Part shown: positions 60,501 to 64,000 of the stretch, piece after piece
How the letters are laid out: the number at the start of each line of letters is the position of its first letter
Numbering within the stretch: the first letter of the stretch is position 1
Assembly: GCA_963971305.1 (NCBI GenBank)
Contig: OZ020309.1
Span: forward strand, 7,929,001 to 7,993,000
Source: Arcuatula senhousia
Taxonomy: Eukaryota > Mollusca > Bivalvia > Mytilida > Mytilidae
Direction: 5' to 3'
DNA: 64,000 nucleotides
Translations under genes and position numbers: made by a program
The notes under the pieces: generated by a model
What the model was told of the DNA's origin: nothing
The model's database searches: none
What the model saw: only the letters and a program-made list of their open reading frames with translations

Positions 60501-63300
60501 TACTGACTTAAACATTCTACTGATTTACATGAGTTATTCCCCCTATATATTCTGTACAAAATTTAGAGATAACATACTTAGCACATTCCTCCATCTCATT
60601 TCGCTGGTATCTCTCCATGGGACACTTAGATAGCTCCCTGTATATATTACTGACAATAAGGGCTACAGGGATAGGTTCGTCACATCTGTACCACAGAACC
60701 TTGGCTAACTTAGGTCTGCTCAGCAGGACAGCCCAAATAATGAGACAGTTTATAGCCTGGAAAAATAAATGGTAGGACACATCTAATACAATTTTATAAT
60801 TGATATCTTTTAAGTTGTTAAGATAAAAGTTAAATGAAAGAATAACTTAGCTAGTTTCAGTCAATTTTAAATAAATTAACTGATAAAATACTTCAATCTT
60901 TAATAATTAGAATTGCGGTCCTCCATGGAAGATATATATCTCCTTCGTCTTAAAATATTTGGTAAACCGGAAGTAGATGAATTACAGGCATAAAATCCCT
61001 TTACACCACATACTACTATAGGAGGAAGCTGCATGCCTAATATCAAGAGGCTGTGTCATGTACTTCCCTGGAAAACTACAAATAAAAATTTTGTGATGCC
61101 ACAGATGAAAGGACACTGGATGGTGCAAGACAACAGATAGTGTCAAAGTGTCTCCTATATGTTGTGTTGAAACACATTGAAGGCGACATAATAAATGAAC
61201 CATAAAAAGTTTAATTGCTTTAATTGAACCAACCTTTCTCTCGGCCACAGCAGGGTCTAACACATACAGTTCTGCTGAATTCATTGAAAGCTCATAAGGT
61301 TGTACAAAGTCTTTTATCCCTGAGAGTTTAGCAATCAATTTATTGAGATCATTCAACAAGAAATCTTGTGGTAGAGGCTGGTATGGCAGCTAAAATGAAA
61401 TAGAAAAAGAATATGATTATGCAATGAAGAAAACTTAAAGTTAAGTGAGGTACAAATACTGTATCTGTACAATTATCCAACAAAATGTTCATGACAAAAT
61501 TTTATAGATCATGGTGAGCTAAAGACTAATGACCATTGATCATATTGAAGTCTACTGGTTGATTTCTATTGTTGAATTTTAAATTGCCATGGGTCTTATT
61601 AAGGTTGTGTCATACACGCTTATTTCACATCTTATGTGAATATTATAATCCCTCTCCAATCTGCTGTGTATAACTGTGTGGTCTATGTAATTGCTAATTA
61701 TTGCATCCATTGAGCCTATGCTTATTGACTGCCACAACAACATCTTTAAGTTTTCATATTTATACATACCATAAAGTTTTTACCCAGAATGCCCTCTAAG
61801 CAGACTGTTGTAAAGAACTCAGAGTCTTCAGCCTTCTCGAACAGATACTTGAAGTTTTTATGATTGAGATATCTATGGATCTGAAATCCCTGATCCAGAA
61901 ATAATGTTACAAAGTCTTCTCTGTCTTTCCTGATCAGAGCTTTCTCAAACAAAGTCTTGTCAATCTGTAAAAAAAATTACAACAAATATAAATTGAATCT
62001 GACAGGTTCCAAAACAAAAGACAAGATTTTTTTTCTATTTCATGCATTATAGTCCAATGCGATACATGTATTTAAGCTTAAATGAAACCATTCTCTTTGA
62101 CTTTGTCACATGATATCTGCTTTACAATAAAATTGTTCATGAAGTTTCTGTCTCCATTTTTTTTATTTATGGTAAGTGGCAGATTAAGACATGCAGCCAA
62201 GAGGAGGTCTTTGACTGATGAGTGTAAAATTGTGAGCTCAATGGGTGAACTTCCTAGTAATAAAGTTGCTTCAAAAAGCTTAGAGGTCAATTCAATGCAA
62301 ATTATCATTGAGGTTCATGGCCATTCATTAAAACATTTATTATGACATTTATCTAAATGACATCAAGGTGAATCTATAAGTTTACCCTCATTTTGGAGAA
62401 ATCTCTGGAAGAGAATATTTCAGACTTGGCTAAGTCTGGTTTATTCCAGTCTAACAGTAGCAGAAGATCTTTGTACGCTTTTTCCCTCCATCTGGTGCTA
62501 GTTCTGATTTCACCTAAAATATAGAGGGTAATTGCCCTTTTATACTACTTTTGTAGGCTGTGCATTGAAGGAGAATGAAATGTGCTTATCTTAACAGATC
62601 AAATACCTTTGTAAGCAAACCTATCAAAAATCGTCATTTTGAATTTTAATTACTCCCTAAGAAGATTGATTTTGCTACTTAAAAAATAGTTTTTTTCAAT
62701 AGTTAATATTAGCTATGCTCTTCTTAGATAATTTTCTTTATCGGTTATTACATGTACATGTAGTACATTTTTCCTTTGAAGTGTACTGGCTGATAAAGTC
62801 TGCCTCACAGACAGGTGTTTATCACTGAAATCATCGGGTCAGTATGTTACGTCACAATTAATTACCTTCGGGTTCACCAAAACAAGTGATAAAATCAATC
62901 TCAAAATTAAAAAGTCCTATATTCTAAATACAAATTACTTTTGCAGAGGCTAATTGAAAATCTAAATGACATAAAACATTACACTGAAAGTGTATAACTA
63001 AAGAGACAATAAGATACTTTGGATTTGGGTTCAACAAAACTGACCAATTTAGTTAAATTATTTATTCAATTACCAATGATCAAATAATACATGTAATCTT
63101 ATAAAAAAAAAATAATAATTCAAAAAGGCTTGAAGAAAACTGAAACACAATAAATTTCAAAAATACAATAACTTTTGTGATAATTGTTTACATGTATATG
63201 ACTTACTTTTGAGTAGGGCTTTTAGTATATTCTTATCGAGATCAGCCAAATTTCCATCTGCTCCTTGTGTATTTACAATTGTCATAAATACTCTGTCATC
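42595..63300 (-). CDS. TRPM2-like cation channel with NUDT9-homology tail, 23 exons, 5' end outside the window
   Basis: Exons, in transcript order: 63207-63300, 62386-62513, 61770-61964, 61234-61389, 60578-60756, 59947-60199, 59163-59247, 58139-58242, 55344-55475, 54690-54833, 53421-53829, 52287-52340, 51585-51623, 50704-50824, 49918-50116, 49362-49507, 48607-48865, 47726-47820, 47031-47234, 45401-45620, 44555-44674, 43038-43355, 42595-42702. All use GT-AG and the phases chain without a break (3762 bp, 1253 residues plus TAG). By family knowledge this is a plasma-membrane Ca2+-permeable channel gated by ADP-ribose and Ca2+. Residues 1-335 are the end of the TRPM homology region (ALLKS, DLAKSEIF, DREDFVTLFLDQGF). 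363-442 hold an acidic linker and pre-S1, 443-626 hold S1-S5 plus pore helix, 675-697 S6, then the TRP helix with WKFQRY. 815-850 is a coiled coil and about 865-1253 is NUDT9-H (FPVLDRYVPWE, GPNHEIMAVITRWRR, YRGYIDDHRNTDNAW). Human TRPM2 has 1503 residues, so several hundred residues lie beyond 64000. Exons 7 and 22 have triplicated edges. Confidence 0.93.
42911..43088 (-). repeat. 51-bp tandem triplication at the donor edge of exon 22
   Basis: Three copies of a 51-bp unit, each ending TTACCAGAG|GTTTGTATA, place identical donors after 43038, 42987 and 42936. One unit equals 17 codons (HYDSGDVFDARLPEVCI), read in frame through all copies. The middle copy differs by two bases (L for S, and a silent change). 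All three donors are phase 0 and fit exon 23. Confidence 0.9.
43470..43975. repeat. Three-copy tandem repeat in TRPM2-like intron 21
   Basis: Units start near 43486, 43634 and 43803 (GCGATATGATCAACTA). They share CAAAATTTCATCAA, CTCACAAAGTGTTCCTA and ATAAAGTCCC, with a spacing of 148-169 bp. Non-coding. Confidence 0.8.
49918..55475 (-). other. Ion-channel block: S1-S6, pore and TRP helix (exons 9-15)
   Basis: Exon 9 is a basic pre-S1 segment (KKSVKKFPSLFRKQKKQRK). Exon 10 has S1 (MFYFIYLGLFCLAVLW) and S2 (VVWVWTLIMLIEVIR). Exon 11 has S3, S4, the S4-S5 linker and S5 (LISMTAIL-type helix here read as FLIFMISGGVTIQAILYP), then the pore helix VLTRPLFAMF. Tiny exons 12 and 13 (54 and 39 bp) encode the outer pore loop with two cysteines (HDCSINYDN ... 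SYCVN) matching the conserved Cys pair of TRPM2. Exon 14 is S6 (YLLICKLVLVTLLFVLF). Exon 15 is the TRP helix region (IWKFQRYMLIMDFEERP). Where human TRPM2 has FGQ at the filter this protein has FLTQ, three residues shorter before the Cys. Confidence 0.85.
55776..57709. mobile_element. TATACGACYGCAA-ended repeat element with duplicated core
   Basis: The left end TATACGACCGCAACAA (55776) is mirrored by the right end (TTTTGCAGTCGTATA to 57709). The right end is itself a hairpin: TATACGATCGCAAAA followed by its near-complement at 57679-57709. Next inward is a GAC-rich microsatellite (57627-57665). The left part has a CCCGGAATCCCGAA-type tandem (55850-56035). The core is duplicated: 56190-56579 plus 57056-57110 versus about 57155-57600, sharing TCAAAATCGAATRAATAATA. 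Confidence 0.7.
56580..57055. mobile_element. TTAA-flanked 476-bp TIR element in intron 8
   Basis: Ends GGTGGGACG-T-TAC and GGTGGGACG-A-TAC (reverse complement), flanked by TTAA at 56576-56579 and 57056-57059. The second copy of the surrounding tandem unit has a single TTAA at 57546-57549 in the same context (TTCCTTAAGTGG). That is the uninterrupted site, which confirms the insertion and its target duplication. Confidence 0.85.
58890..59150. repeat. Dispersed repeat copy in intron 7
   Basis: Shares CTCCATGGAAGA, TCTTAAAATATT, AACAGGAAGTAGATGA and CCTGGAAAACT with 60905-61190 (intron 4), and more weakly with 40975-41215. It begins about 12 bp past the exon 7 donor. Frames crossing from exon 7 into it are artefacts. 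Confidence 0.7.
59163..59415 (-). repeat. 84-bp tandem triplication at the acceptor edge of exon 7
   Basis: Exon 7 ends at 59163. Acceptors lie before 59247, 59331 and 59415: two identical TTTTACTTTCAG and one TACTTTTACAG. Each is followed by ATATTATCAAGTGTGTGG. One unit is 84 bp or 28 codons, and reading through adds ILSSVWLIFPMFVWIWLGLE plus LYLYFYFQ per unit, with no stop. All acceptors are phase 0 and fit exon 6 (...LPYWFK). The shortest form matches the TRPM2 family segment before pre-S1. Confidence 0.9.
60905..61190. repeat. Dispersed repeat copy in intron 4
   Basis: Same family as 58890-59150 and the same orientation. It starts about 45 bp past the exon 4 donor at 61234. Confidence 0.7.
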
Positions 63301-64000
63301 CTACAAAAATACTTTAAATCATTGCAATGTTGGAATATGAATGTAAACATTATTTTTTCCATGTCCAATATCAAATACTGTTAAAGTAAACCATTTATAA
63401 ACCATTTATCATTAATATTCTTAGTTTTAGAGGATTGTTTGTTTGTCTTGCTTGTTTTATTTTTTTATTTTTTAGCTTGGGGTTCGGTGAGGATTTTTTT
63501 TTTATATCTTTTAAGCAAGTCAGGACCATTGTGATCTTTAATTTTTCTTCCACATGTCTTCTCTTTCATTTTTAAATCTTAGACATTGAAATTGATCATT
63601 TTAGTTCAGTAACTTTGTTTCAACCTTTCGCTTATTTTCAAGGTTAAATACAAGCAGGCTCAACTCAGACACCATTTTAAAACATTTTAGTTTTGTGGGT
63701 TAATGTTACTGGTTGTTTGTGTGTGCTTTTGTTTTTGTCTCACAGTGTATAACCGGACAGTACGCGATCACGGAAGTTGATCACTGTCCGGTGGATAAAT
63801 CCTAGTTGTATGTTATTTTTCTCCACAATTTTTGTGGTTTTTAGTGTGTATGATCACTCTATAATATCGATTAGGAACAAAGGTAAGTTGAATTTATACC
63901 TTGCTCATTTATGGAACTTTTTAACGCTTCTTTTTGCATTCTTGACAATTCAAAATGTTAAAAAATTTCAATTGATCATCAGTGTTTGAACATTTTTTCC
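63301..64000. other. Intron upstream of the first visible TRPM2-like exon; one small hairpin
   Basis: No further exon is recognised. CCGGACAGT at 63753-63761 and ACTGTCCGG at 63783-63791 form a perfect 9-bp stem around a 21-base loop. Confidence 0.5.

Overview
The window is animal nuclear DNA: AT-rich, intron-rich and heavily loaded with transposable elements. The NUDT9-tailed TRPM2-type channel, the PHYHIP-type gene, the (GTC)n-hairpin tandem repeats and a retroelement 3' end of a kind I associate with mussels suggest a bivalve mollusc. That assignment is inference; no search was possible.

Two protein-coding genes are supported. At the left edge (181-2807, plus strand) are the last two exons of a PHYHIP/PHYHIPL-family gene: the second half of a fibronectin type III domain, then the conserved C-terminal domain. 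In the right third (42595-63300, minus strand) are 23 exons of a TRPM2-like cation channel whose phases all agree. Together they total 3762 bp, or 1253 codons plus a stop. They run from the distal N-terminal homology region through S1-S6, the TRP helix and a coiled coil to a complete NUDT9-homology domain. The 5' exons lie beyond base 64000.

The most striking observation is inside the TRPM2-like gene. Two exons carry in-frame tandem triplications at an exon edge that also copy the splice site. Exon 7 has three acceptors 84 bp apart (28 codons). Exon 22 has three donors 51 bp apart (17 codons). Neither read-through contains a stop, so the locus could make proteins with one to three copies of a hydrophobic pre-S1 segment and of a NUDT9-homology strand. 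The same gene has a three-copy tandem array in intron 21, and a 27-bp minisatellite lies just past its 3' end.

The middle (about 2.9-42 kb) is mostly mobile DNA. It holds two copies (3.1 and 4.0 kb) of a TIR element with 3-bp target duplications that carries a dead reverse-transcriptase fragment. One copy is nested in a TTAA-flanked element and has itself taken an 831-bp insertion. There is a DD34E Tc1 transposon with perfect 30-bp TIRs, split by a 5'-truncated LINE with an intact 845-aa reverse-transcriptase ORF. There are also a LINE 5' half encoding a 2A-like motif and a PHD finger, two further RT pseudogenes, three TTAA-flanked TIR elements, an inverted pair of short elements with direct GGGGAGAGTCGA repeats at both ends, and many tandem or foldback repeats. 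I found no rRNA, tRNA or CRISPR array.
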